In this document: positions 56,677-64,000 of the stretch, piece after piece
Position numbering within the stretch: the stretch's first letter is position 1
How the letters are laid out: each line of letters opens with the position of its first letter
Source: Stenotrophomonas sp. ZAC14D1_NAIMI4_1
GTDB lineage: Bacteria > Pseudomonadota > Gammaproteobacteria > Xanthomonadales > Xanthomonadaceae
Direction: 5' to 3'
DNA length: 64,000 bases
Assembly: GCF_003086775.1 (NCBI RefSeq)
Contig: NZ_CP026001.1
Location: 3,064,407-3,128,406 of the forward strand
The notes under the pieces: generated by a model
The model's input: only the letters and a program-made list of their open reading frames with translations
Database searches by the model: none
What the model was told of the DNA's origin: nothing
Position numbers and translations under genes: made by a program

Positions 56677-57234
56677 ATGCGACTGCGCCACGCGCTGCTG
56701 CCCTGCCTGCTGATCGCCGCCGCCCACGCCGGCGCCGCCAACGTGCAGTCGGTCCAGGCGCTGGATATCGATCGCTATGCCGGCCAGTGGCATGAGATCG
56801 CACACCTCCCCGTCTCCTTCCAGAAAAAGTGCGTCGGCGACATCACGGCGACGTACAGCCTGCGCCGCGACGGCCGCATCAGCGTCAGCAACGCCTGCCG
56901 CGTGCAGAGCGGAGAGCGCATCGCCGCCGATGGCGTGGCACGCCCGGTGGAAGGCCAACCCGGCCAGCTGCAGGTACGCTTCGCCCCGGACTGGCTGAGC
57001 TGGGTGCCGCTGGTCTGGGCTGACTACTGGGTGATCGCGCTGGACCCGGACTACCAGTGGGCCGTGGTCGGCGAACCCGACCGCCGATACCTGTGGATCC
57101 TCTCGCGCCTGCCCGACATGGACCGCGCCCTGTTCGAGCAGCTCAAGGCCAAAGCCGAAGCGATGGGGTACGACCTGGCGCCCCTGCGGGTGATGGCCCC
57201 GCTGCGCGATCCCGCGCCCACGCCAGCCGACTGA
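56677..57234 (+). CDS. Lipocalin family protein (Blc-like), exported
   Basis: A 185-aa protein with signal peptide (LRHALLPCLLIAAAHAGA). Lipocalin signatures are clear: LDIDRYAGQWHEIAHLPVSFQ (GxW motif near residue 37), GDITATYSLRRDGRISVSNAC, and near the end YLWILSRLPDMDRALFEQL. Bacterial lipocalins bind lysophospholipids or other hydrophobic ligands. No lipobox cysteine follows the signal, so unlike E. coli Blc it is probably soluble in the periplasm. Start ATG 56677. Confidence 0.9.
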   Translation: MRLRHALLPCLLIAAAHAGAANVQSVQALDIDRYAGQWHEIAHLPVSFQKKCVGDITATYSLRRDGRISVSNACRVQSGERIAADGVARPVEGQPGQLQVRFAPDWLSWVPLVWADYWVIALDPDYQWAVVGEPDRRYLWILSRLPDMDRALFEQLKAKAEAMGYDLAPLRVMAPLRDPAPTPAD

Positions 57235-57399
57235 ACCCCAACCCTTCCAGCATCCCGGGCGCGCCCCTGGCAGCGTCCCGCGCACGCCTGCCGGTCATGC
57301 TCACGCGCTACCCTCTGCGACGGGTCGCCACGGGCGATCCATTCCACCATACGCCGTAGTATGCTTATCCCACGCACCCCCTACAAAGGACCTGCGCCC

Positions 57400-57876
57400 A
57401 TGCTCCACCGTTTCCGTTTCGCCTTGATCGTCCTGTGCACCCTGGCCCTGGCTGCTTGCAGCGATGGCATCGTCAAGCGTGTTTCGGAACCGGCGGCCAG
57501 CCTGCAGCAGCTCACCGTGCGCGCCGACGGCAACTGGACCGTCGCCCTGCGCCTGCAGAACTACAGCTCGATGCCCATGACCTTCGACGATGTGTCGCTG
57601 ACCCTGACCGTGGGCGACACCGAAGCAGGCACCCTGCAGGCCAAGCCGGCCATCTCCATCGGCGGCACCTCGGCCGACGTCATCAACCTCGACCTGGTGC
57701 CCAGCTCCGGCGCGCGCCTGGTGGTGGCCGACGCCCTGGCCGGCAACCGCACCCTGGCCTATGGGCTGAAGGGCACGGTGGCCGCCACGCCGCAGGAAAA
57801 GAAGCAGCGCAGCTTCGACATCAGCGGCCGCAGCACCCTCAACCAGGCCCCCGGCCTGCCCGGCGTGCTGCGCTGA
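57400..57876 (+). CDS. LEA14-like lipoprotein
   Basis: A 158-aa lipoprotein (LIVLCTLALAACSDG). The mature domain, with LRLQNYSSMPMTFDDVSLTLTVGDTEAGTL and GTVAATPQEKKQRSFDISGR, fits the LEA2/WHy beta-sandwich that appears in bacterial desiccation-type proteins. Start ATG 57400 with AAAGGA upstream; an earlier in-frame ATG at 57361 lacks a signal. It lies 61 bp before the acyl-CoA dehydrogenase gene. The family call is tentative. Confidence 0.78.
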   Translation: MLHRFRFALIVLCTLALAACSDGIVKRVSEPAASLQQLTVRADGNWTVALRLQNYSSMPMTFDDVSLTLTVGDTEAGTLQAKPAISIGGTSADVINLDLVPSSGARLVVADALAGNRTLAYGLKGTVAATPQEKKQRSFDISGRSTLNQAPGLPGVLR

Positions 57877-57937
57877 GATCCCCCTTTCGCCGCGGCATCG
57901 CCTGCCGCGCCCTTTTGTCCTGATCGAGACGTCACCG

Positions 57938-59728
57938 ATGAGCAGCTACACCGCCCCGCTTTCCGACCTCCGTTTCGCCCTGCACGACGTGCTCAAGGTG
58001 GAACCGCTGTTCGCCCGCCTGGGCTTCACCGACGCCACCGCCGACGTGGTCGATGCCGTGCTGGAAGAAGCCGGCCGCTTCAGTGCCAGCGTGCTGGCCC
58101 CGCTCAACAGCGTGGGCGACGAAATCGGCTGCGTGCTCGACCAGGCCACCGGTGAAGTGACCACCCCGCCCGGCTTCAAGCAGGCCTACGACCAGTTCGT
58201 CGATGGCGGCTGGACCGGCCTGACTGCCGCACCGGAACTGGGTGGCCAGGGCCTGCCGCACACGCTGGGCGTGCCGCTGAACGAAATGATCAACGCGGCC
58301 AACCTGGCCTGGGGCAACTTCCCCCTGCTCTCCCACGGCGCCATCGAGGCCCTGAAGCAGCACGGCGAGGCGTGGCAGCACGACGCCTTCCTCAAGCCGC
58401 TGATCGAAGGCCGCTGGACCGGCACCATGTGCCTGACCGAACCGCATTGCGGCACCGACCTGGGCCTGCTGAAGACCAAGGCCGAGCCGAATGCCGACGG
58501 CAGCTACGCGATCACCGGCACCAAGATCTTCATCACCGCCGGCGAGCACGACCTGACTGAAAACATCGTGCATCTGGTGCTGGCCAAGCTGCCCGACGCC
58601 CCGCCGGGCGCCAAGGGCATCTCGCTGTTCGTCACCCCCAAGTTCAAGGTCGACCGCGACGGCAACGTCGGCGAGCGCAACGCACTGCGCTGCGGCTCGA
58701 TCGAGCACAAGATGGGCATCAAGGGTTCGGTCACCTGCGTGATGAACTTCGACGGTGCGCAGGGCTACCTGGTCGGCCAGCCGCACAAGGGCCTGCAGGC
58801 GATGTTCACCATGATGAACACCGCACGCCTGGGCGTCGGCCTGCAGGGCATCGGCCTGTCCGAGCGTGCCTACCAGAACGCGCTGAAGTACAGCCGCGAG
58901 CGCCTGCAGTCGCGCGCCCTGAGCGGCGCCAAGTTCCCGGAAAAGGCCGCCGACCCGATCCTGGTCCACCCGGACGTGCGCCGCATGCTGCTGACCATCA
59001 AGTCGCTGGTCGAAGGCAGCCGCCTGCTGGCCCTGCACGCGGCCACCCTCATCGACGTGGCACACAGCGCCGGCGACGCCGCCGAGCGTGAGCGCGCCGA
59101 CACCCTGGTCAGCTTCCTCACCCCGATCTCCAAGGCCTGCCAGACCGAATGGGGCATCGAGAACACCTACAACGCCCTGCAGTGCTTCGGTGGCCACGGC
59201 TACATCCGCGAGCACGGCATGGAGCAGCTGGCGCGCGATGCACGCATCACCACGCTGTATGAAGGCACCACCGGCATCCAGGCGCTGGACCTGATCGGCC
59301 GCAAGACCGCCTCCAGCCAGGGCGCCGGCCTGAAGCTGATGCTGGCCGAGATCGAAGCCTTCGCCAAGGAACACGAAGGCAACGAGGCGCTGGCCGAGTT
59401 CATCGGCCCGCTGCAGGCCAAGGCAGCCGAGTGGGGCAAGCTGACGATGGACGTGCTCAAGCGCGCCGCCGCCAACCCGGACGAACTGGGCGCGGCCAGC
59501 TACGACTACCTGTTCTACTCGGGTTACGTGGTGCTGGCCTACTGGTGGGCCCGCAGCGTCGCTGCCGCCGACGCCAGCGCACATGGCGCCGCCTTCGCCC
59601 AGGGCAAGCGCGAAACCGCCCGCTTCTACTTCGCCCGCGTCCTGCCGCGCACCCTCGCCCACGCCGCCGCCATGCAGGCCGGCGCCGCCCCGCTGATGGC
59701 CATGGACGACGAGCGCTTCGGCGCCTGA
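57938..59728 (+). CDS. Acyl-CoA dehydrogenase (DmdC-like, ~600 aa)
   Basis: FAD-dependent dehydrogenase of acyl-CoA thioesters, 596 aa. The family core is present: WTGTMCLTEPHCGTDLG (FAD/substrate), GTKIFITAGEHD, FGGHGYIREHGMEQLARDARI and the catalytic glutamate in TLYEGTTGIQALDLIGRK. The extra C-terminal domain (~470-596) places it with the longer enzymes such as DmdC and the acyl-CoA dehydrogenases of xanthomonads. Substrate unknown; no electron-transfer flavoprotein gene is adjacent. Confidence 0.92.
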   Translation: MSSYTAPLSDLRFALHDVLKVEPLFARLGFTDATADVVDAVLEEAGRFSASVLAPLNSVGDEIGCVLDQATGEVTTPPGFKQAYDQFVDGGWTGLTAAPELGGQGLPHTLGVPLNEMINAANLAWGNFPLLSHGAIEALKQHGEAWQHDAFLKPLIEGRWTGTMCLTEPHCGTDLGLLKTKAEPNADGSYAITGTKIFITAGEHDLTENIVHLVLAKLPDAPPGAKGISLFVTPKFKVDRDGNVGERNALRCGSIEHKMGIKGSVTCVMNFDGAQGYLVGQPHKGLQAMFTMMNTARLGVGLQGIGLSERAYQNALKYSRERLQSRALSGAKFPEKAADPILVHPDVRRMLLTIKSLVEGSRLLALHAATLIDVAHSAGDAAERERADTLVSFLTPISKACQTEWGIENTYNALQCFGGHGYIREHGMEQLARDARITTLYEGTTGIQALDLIGRKTASSQGAGLKLMLAEIEAFAKEHEGNEALAEFIGPLQAKAAEWGKLTMDVLKRAAANPDELGAASYDYLFYSGYVVLAYWWARSVAAADASAHGAAFAQGKRETARFYFARVLPRTLAHAAAMQAGAAPLMAMDDERFGA

Positions 59729-59749
59729 GCCGGGGGCGTCTACGCCCCA

Positions 59750-59771
59750 GTAGATCCACGCCACGCGTGGA
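59750..59771 (+). repeat. SMAG palindrome
   Basis: GTAGATCCACGCCACGCGTGGAT, 22 bp after the acyl-CoA dehydrogenase stop. Confidence 0.75.
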
Positions 59772-59800
59772 TAAGGGCCCCAGACCCCGCCATGTATCTG

Positions 59801-59845
59801 GAGGAGAGCCCCCCTTTGTTAAGGGGGGCGCGCCAACGGCGCGGG
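59801..59845. repeat. Two-hairpin repeat, family B, copy 2
   Basis: GGAGAGCCCCCCTT, TGTT loop, AAGGGGGGCGCGCC, then GCGCC/GGCGC. The first stem is 9 bp (59808-59816 with 59821-59829). It has the same arrangement as the copy at 4528-4571, where the stem is 7 bp with a different loop. Confidence 0.6.
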
Positions 59846-59865
59846 GGATAGGAAGAATGCGCGGA

Positions 59866-59924
59866 CCCGAATCCTGCGATTTGCGTATCGCCCACGGGCG
59901 ATACACAAATCGCAATGATTCGGG
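59866..59924. promoter_or_regulatory. Long imperfect palindrome immediately upstream of the HNH gene
   Basis: Three stacked stems: CCCGAATC/GATTCGGG, GCGATTTG/CAAATCGC and GTATCGCCC/GGGCGATAC around an ACG tip, separated only by small bulges, about 25 bp in all. A TATAAG box at 59925-59930 follows directly and the HNH ATG is 17 bp beyond the palindrome. It could be an operator, a recombination remnant or a mobile repeat. Confidence 0.6.
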
Positions 59925-59941
59925 TATAAGCTGTTCTCCCG

Positions 59942-60607
59942 ATGGAGACAGACACTACACGCTTGGGTCTGATCGAAGCCGGAGCCTCGATTTCTGCTCC
60001 GGGCGCCGCGTCATCGCCCAATGCCAGCCCGCTGCATCGCCCCGGCACCGTCCGCCTGCTCTCGCTTGACGCCCACGGACGCGTCCTGGATTGGATCACC
60101 TGGCAGGACGCAGCCTGTCTCTACGCCCGCAACGCGGTCTCCTGGACCTTGGGCGACCCCTGCCTGCATATCCACGGCGGCACCAACCGCCTCAGCGGCC
60201 TGCAGAGCGGCATGGACCTGCACCCGATCATCGCCGCCCGCGGCCATGCCCGCTCGCGCGCACCGGACCCCACGCCGAACCTGACCAACCCGGCGCTGTT
60301 CGCCCGCGATGCCCACCTCTGCCTGTACTGCGGCCAGCAGTTCAACCGCCCCACCCTCACCCGCGACCACGTCATGCCCCTGTCCAAGGGCGGCCTGGAT
60401 TGCTGGGAAAACGTGGTGACCGCCTGCTTCCAGTGCAACTCGCGCAAGAGCAACCGCACCCCGCAGCAGGCCAACATGCCCCTGCTGGCCATCCCCTACC
60501 GGCCCAGCTGGATCGAGCACCTGATCCTCTCCAACCGCAACATCCTGGCCGACCAGATGGCCTTCCTGAAGGCGCAGCTGCCCAAGCGATCCAAGCTCAG
60601 CACCTGA
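59942..60607 (+). CDS. HNH endonuclease family protein
   Basis: A 221-aa protein starting METDTTRLGLIEAG. The C-terminal half has the HNH fold with a zinc ribbon: CLYCGQQF (~127-134), TRDHVMPLSKGGLDCWENVVTACFQCNSRKS, where DHVMP, N and H-type positions are as in HNH proteins and the two CxxC pairs bind structural zinc. The N-terminal ~110 residues match a domain often fused to this HNH type. It is a common stand-alone protein in gammaproteobacteria; its role is not established. It is 105 bp before dxs. Confidence 0.88.
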   Translation: METDTTRLGLIEAGASISAPGAASSPNASPLHRPGTVRLLSLDAHGRVLDWITWQDAACLYARNAVSWTLGDPCLHIHGGTNRLSGLQSGMDLHPIIAARGHARSRAPDPTPNLTNPALFARDAHLCLYCGQQFNRPTLTRDHVMPLSKGGLDCWENVVTACFQCNSRKSNRTPQQANMPLLAIPYRPSWIEHLILSNRNILADQMAFLKAQLPKRSKLST

Positions 60608-60712
60608 ACACCGGCACCGGCAACCCTCACCGTCCTGTCACGGGCGGCGGCGTTTGCTTGCCCCACCCCCGATTGAGGGCGAAAATGGGCGTTCAGAACA
60701 AGTGCGAACACG

Positions 60713-62620
60713 ATGATCGACTCTGCCCGCTATCCCCGCCTCGCGCGCATCCAGACGCCCGATGACCTGCGTACGTTCGACGAATCCGAAATGCGCGCGG
60801 TCGCCGATGAGCTGCGCGCCTACCTGATCGAGTCGGTGGGCAAGAGCGGCGGTCACTTCGCCGCCGGCCTGGGCGTGATCGAACTCACCGTGGCCCTGCA
60901 CTACCTCTACCAGACCCCGCACGACCAGCTGGTCTGGGACGTCGGCCACCAGACGTACCCGCACAAGATCCTCACCGGCCGCCGCGACGAGATCCACACC
61001 GTCAAGCAGAAGGACGGCGTTGCGCCGTTCCCCAAGCGCGAGGAAAGCGAATACGACACCTTCGGCGTCGGCCATTCCTCCACCTCGATCTCGGCTGCGC
61101 TGGGCATGGCCATCGCGCGCCAGTCGCAGGGCGATGACCGCAAGGTCGTGGCGGTCATCGGCGACGGCGCGATGACCGCCGGCATGGCCTTCGAAGCGCT
61201 GATGCATGCCGGCGGCATGGACCCGGAGCCGAACCTGCTGGTCATCCTCAACGACAACAACATGTCGATCTCCGAGGCGGTCGGCGGGCTGACCAAGATG
61301 CTCGGCCGCGCCACCGGCAGCCGCACGCTCAACGCGCTGCGCGAGGGCGGCAAGAAGATCCTCGGCGACAAGAAGAACAACCCTGCTCGCTTCGTCAAGC
61401 GCTGGGAAGAACACTGGAAGGGCATGTTCGTGCCGTCCACCATGTTCGAGGAAATGGGCTTCCACTACACCGGCCCGATCGACGGCCACGACATGCCCGC
61501 CCTGCTGTCCACGCTGAAGACGCTGCGCGCCTCCAAGGGCCCGAAGCTGCTGCACGTGATGACCACCAAGGGCAAGGGCTACGAGCCGGCCGAAGGCGAC
61601 CAGATCGGTTACCACGCGGTGGGCCCGTTCGATCCGGACAAGGGCCTGGTCGCCAAGACCGGTGCCAAGAAGCCGACCTATACCGACGTCTTCAGCGATT
61701 GGCTGTGCGATGCCGCCGCTGCAGAGCCGCGCATGTGTGCGATCACCCCGGCGATGCGCGAAGGCTCCGGCCTGGTGCGTTTCAGCAAGGAATACCCGCA
61801 GCGCTACTTCGACGTGGCCATCGCCGAGCAGCACGCGGTGACCCTGGCCGCCGGCATGGCCACCCAGGGCGGCAAGCCGGTCGTGGCGATCTACTCCACC
61901 TTCCTGCAGCGCGCGTACGACCAGCTGGTGCATGACGTGGCCATCCAGGACCTGGACGTGCTGTTTGCGATCGACCGCGCCGGCGTGGTCGGCCCGGACG
62001 GCGCGACCCACGCCGGCAACCTGGACCTGAGCTTCCTGCGCTGCGTGCCGAACATGGTGGTGATGGCACCGTCCAACGAAGCCGAATGCCGGCAGATGCT
62101 CAGCACCGGCCTGCAGCACCCCGGCCCGGCCGCCGTGCGCTACCCGCGCGGCACCGGCACCGGCGTGGATGCCGGCAACGACCTGTCCACCTTGCCGATC
62201 GGCAAGGGCGAGCTGCGCGTGCAGGGCAACCGCATCGCCCTGCTGGCCTTTGGCAGCACCGTCAGCGCCGCCGAACAGGTCGGCCGCGAGCTGGGCCTGA
62301 GCGTGGTCAACATGCGCTTCATCAAGCCGCTGGACCGCGAGCTGGTGCTGGCCATGGCCAACAGCCACGACGGCCTGGTGACCATCGAGGACAACGTGGT
62401 GGCTGGCGGTGCCGGCTCGGCCGTGGCCGAGCTGCTGAACGCCGAAGACGTGCTGCGCCCGATCCTGCACCTGGGACTGCCGGACGCCTTCCAGCACCAC
62501 GCCAGCCGCGAAGACCTGCTGGCGGAAGCCGGCATCGACGCTGCGGGCATCCGCGCGGCAGTGCTCAAGCGCTGGCCGAAGCTGGAAAGCGGTACGCCGC
62601 CGCTGAGCGCGGCCAGCTGA
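60713..62620 (+). CDS. dxs: 1-Deoxy-D-xylulose-5-phosphate synthase
   Basis: Thiamine-diphosphate enzyme for the first step of the MEP isoprenoid pathway. The 635-aa protein is of normal length. Motifs: [39 protein letters not shown], the TPP-binding [14 protein letters not shown]...NDNNMSIS, and in the transketolase half [34 protein letters not shown] and [15 protein letters not shown]. Start ATG 60713. Confidence 0.97.
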   Translation: MIDSARYPRLARIQTPDDLRTFDESEMRAVADELRAYLIESVGKSGGHFAAGLGVIELTVALHYLYQTPHDQLVWDVGHQTYPHKILTGRRDEIHTVKQKDGVAPFPKREESEYDTFGVGHSSTSISAALGMAIARQSQGDDRKVVAVIGDGAMTAGMAFEALMHAGGMDPEPNLLVILNDNNMSISEAVGGLTKMLGRATGSRTLNALREGGKKILGDKKNNPARFVKRWEEHWKGMFVPSTMFEEMGFHYTGPIDGHDMPALLSTLKTLRASKGPKLLHVMTTKGKGYEPAEGDQIGYHAVGPFDPDKGLVAKTGAKKPTYTDVFSDWLCDAAAAEPRMCAITPAMREGSGLVRFSKEYPQRYFDVAIAEQHAVTLAAGMATQGGKPVVAIYSTFLQRAYDQLVHDVAIQDLDVLFAIDRAGVVGPDGATHAGNLDLSFLRCVPNMVVMAPSNEAECRQMLSTGLQHPGPAAVRYPRGTGTGVDAGNDLSTLPIGKGELRVQGNRIALLAFGSTVSAAEQVGRELGLSVVNMRFIKPLDRELVLAMANSHDGLVTIEDNVVAGGAGSAVAELLNAEDVLRPILHLGLPDAFQHHASREDLLAEAGIDAAGIRAAVLKRWPKLESGTPPLSAAS

Positions 62621-62643
62621 GTAGATCCACGCCATGCGTGGAT
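62621..62643 (+). repeat. SMAG palindrome after dxs
   Basis: GTAGATCCACGCCATGCGTGGAT overlaps the last base of the dxs stop region. Confidence 0.8.
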
Positions 62644-62650
62644 GGGCTCA

Positions 62651-62782
62651 TCAGTGCGGACCAACGGTCCGCACCCACCAAACCAGTAGATCCATCAGTG
62701 CGGACCAACGGTCCGCACCCACCAAACCAGTAGATCCATCTGTGCGGACCACCGGTCCGCACCCACCAAACCGGCGGTGGAT
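62651..62782 (+). repeat. Three tandem 44-bp units with inner palindrome
   Basis: The unit starts at 62651, 62695 and 62739: TCAGTGCGGACCAACGGTCC followed by GCACCCACCAAACCAGTAGATCCA. Each holds a GTGCGGACC/GGTCCGCAC palindrome and a GTAGATCCA SMAG remnant. The third unit has compensating changes at the palindrome tip (ACCACCGGT). Located between convergent dxs and a small gene. Confidence 0.88.
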
Positions 62783-62807
62783 ACACCCACCCAACCGTCG
62801 GTGACGC

Positions 62808-63011
62808 TCAACCGTAGCTGATCGCCTCGACAAACGCGCCGCTGGCTTCCACGCGCACGGCCGCACGCTGGCCGGTATCGGTGAAGTGCAGGCGCGCGAG
62901 GGTTTCGGCGAAATCGAAGGCGCGGACACCGTCGCGGAACTCGATCGGTTCCGGCTTGTCCGGGTGCAGCACGCGCCACTGGCGCTGCTCACATTGCAGA
63001 CGGATCAACAT
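62808..63011 (-). CDS. Small hypothetical protein (67 aa)
   Basis: ATG 63011, MLIRLQCEQRQWRVLHPDKP. It reads as a compact beta protein: EFRDGVRAFDFAETLARLHF followed by RAAVRVEASGAFVEAISYG. The pattern of a short WxVxxxG strand region and a final aromatic strand resembles the DUF2188-type small proteins. No signal or membrane segment. GGAGTGAGC-like ribosome site upstream. Single gene; function unknown. Confidence 0.65.
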   Translation of the reverse strand: MLIRLQCEQRQWRVLHPDKPEPIEFRDGVRAFDFAETLARLHFTDTGQRAAVRVEASGAFVEAISYG

Positions 63012-63144
63012 GCGTTGCTCACTCCTTGAACAGCGTATCGATGACGGTGGGCACACCGGGAGGCGCACTGCCCCCGGTTGCCGACGATACGAGGAATGAA
63101 CTGTGACCGCCATCAGATTAATCTGAATCTGAGGGCCACTGCCG

Positions 63145-63684
63145 TCAGTTGATCTGGAACTGGGCCCGGCAACCATCGCTGACCCACACACCGCGGCGGT
63201 CCCAACCCCAGGTACGACCTTCCACGCAGGGGCTGCGCGACTCCTGGCGCACCAGGCGCACCTCGCGGCGGATGCGCGCATCGCAGTACTTCTGCCGGCG
63301 GTCGTTGGAATGGCAGGCGATCACCTGGCCGCCATTGCCGCCCCAACCGCCGCCGCCGTGGCCCCAGCCGCCACGGGATTCGCCCACGAACTCGGCACGG
63401 CAGCCCTGGGTCACCCACACGCCACCACGCGACTGGCCCCAGGTGCGGCCCTCCACGCACGGCGAGCCGGACAACTGGCGGATCAGGCGCGCGCGGCCGT
63501 CCAGGCGGCACTCGTTGCTGCGGTTCTTCACCGATTCGCAGCGCACGATTCCGCCGCCACGGTTGTCGTAGCGGTCGTCATAGCCACGGTTCTGCGCCTG
63601 CGCGGCACCTGCAGCCGCCAGCATCGGCAGCACGAGGCATGCCACGGTTCCCCAGCCCAGTCCCCTGCCCGATCCCTTGCCCAT
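63145..63684 (-). CDS. Exported DUF3011 protein with two repeats
   Basis: A 179-aa protein with a signal peptide (GTVACLVLPMLAAAGAAQAQ) from ATG 63684, which has GGAGAAG upstream. The mature part carries two copies of the Cys-rich DUF3011 unit: VRCESVKNRSNECRLDGRA...GSPCVEGRTWG...GVWVTQGCRAEF, and VIACHSNDRRQKYCDARIR...RSPCVEGRTWG...GVWVSDGCRAQF, joined by a Gly-rich linker. Each unit has four Cys, probably two disulfides. Function unknown; periplasmic. Confidence 0.88.
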   Translation of the reverse strand: MGKGSGRGLGWGTVACLVLPMLAAAGAAQAQNRGYDDRYDNRGGGIVRCESVKNRSNECRLDGRARLIRQLSGSPCVEGRTWGQSRGGVWVTQGCRAEFVGESRGGWGHGGGGWGGNGGQVIACHSNDRRQKYCDARIRREVRLVRQESRSPCVEGRTWGWDRRGVWVSDGCRAQFQIN

Positions 63685-63825
63685 TGCCACTTCTCCAGAT
63701 GAATACGATGGCGCAAGCATCGGAGATTCCGGGCGCGCCGCACAGAGGGGGCGCATGACATGGTTGGCATTCCGTTCAAGCAACCCAACCGGGCCTGACC
63801 AGAAACCATCAGCACCCGCCGGCGG

Positions 63826-64000
63826 TCACTCTCCCTCGGCCGCCATCGCCAGCGGTGCCCCCAGTTTTTCCTCGAACGCAAACGCGAACAGCTCGGCGTC
63901 ATTGCTGATGCCCAGCTTGCGCATTGCCGAGATCCGCTGCCGGCTGATCGTGCTGACCGTCCGCCGCAACTGTGCGGCGATCTCGGTGATCGACGGCCCG
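63826..64000 (-). CDS. LuxR/FixJ-type response regulator, C-terminal end (cut by window edge)
   Basis: The last 58 codons read GPSITEIAAQLRRTVSTISRQR...AMRKLGISNDAELFAFAFEEKLG, the helix-turn-helix of the LuxR (GerE) family, in the sub-form found in RcsB-like and xanthomonad two-component regulators. The receiver domain lies outside the window. Target genes cannot be inferred. Confidence 0.85.
   Translation of the reverse strand, partial: GPSITEIAAQLRRTVSTISRQRISAMRKLGISNDAELFAFAFEEKLGAPLAMAAEGE

Noticed and set aside
57932..59764. 610-codon minus-strand frame opposite the acyl-CoA dehydrogenase
   Set aside because: Shadow frame; repetitive His/Gly/Val composition only.
60638..62635. 665-codon minus-strand frame opposite dxs
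   Set aside because: Shadow frame with no recognisable motif.
62651..62782. 44-bp tandem repeat considered as CRISPR
   Set aside because: No variable spacers; the whole unit repeats.

Overview
The window is GC-rich chromosomal DNA of a Stenotrophomonas species (Xanthomonadaceae). Three things support this. Intergenic gaps carry many GTAG-headed palindromes of the SMAG (Stenotrophomonas maltophilia GTAG) type. The arginine operon has the xanthomonad layout: a fused N-acetylglutamate synthase/kinase plus acetylornithine carbamoyltransferase. The other operons follow gammaproteobacterial synteny. Almost everything is core genome; there is no prophage, insertion sequence, CRISPR array or rRNA.

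Layout. 1-7165 (minus): arginine operon, transcribed argF'-argG-argE'-argAB-GNAT-argC-argH (argH runs off the left edge), preceded by a leader ORF and a terminator/antiterminator that look like an arginine attenuator. 7239-11117: an envelope protein, cysS, sufE and an MFS exporter. 11228-15191: a DksA-family protein with a histone-H1-like arm, yidD, dihydroorotase and an M23 peptidase. 15192-16378: a lower-GC ORF followed by a duplicated 3' fragment of the M23 gene. 16362-21454: an unrecognised 503-aa protein, a squalene/phytoene synthase-like protein, gph/mupP, ubiG and an MTA/SAH deaminase. 21661-23364: efp and epmB, divergent. 23372-23629: a three-unit SMAG array. 23621-31335: a GGDEF-EAL protein, trmJ/suhB (divergent), htpX, gluQ, phbB and phaR. 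31532-41596: a TraB/GumN protein, a DUF1684 lipoprotein, the mutL-amiC-tsaE-nnr operon, queG and xseA. 41597-42220: a gene-free region with two inverted copies of a complex structured element. 42221-53266: an M48 protease, an FGE-sulfatase lipoprotein, rnd, a YD-like protein, a TonB receptor, a chemoreceptor and a Rof-like protein. 53364-57876: tRNA-Ala(CGC), two tandem tRNA-Phe(GAA) genes and small envelope proteins. 57938-64000: an acyl-CoA dehydrogenase, an HNH nuclease, dxs, a small hypothetical gene, a DUF3011 protein and the end of a LuxR-type regulator.

How the genes work together. The arg genes encode the acetylated-citrulline route, in which carbamoylation precedes deacetylation. efp and epmB form a modification pair (EpmB makes beta-lysine for Lys34 of EF-P). 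ubiG-mupP-mtaD is the same neighbourhood as in Pseudomonas. nnr-tsaE-amiC-mutL and queG match the E. coli queG-nnr-tsaE-amiB-mutL block.

Most notable signals: (i) the candidate arginine attenuator upstream of argF'; (ii) two inverted ~180-bp elements at 41608-41789 and 42025-42205, identical in single-stranded segments but with all three helices changed in a compensatory way; (iii) the M23 3'-end duplication around a low-GC unknown gene; (iv) a DksA-like protein whose zinc site reads CxxT...TxxA.
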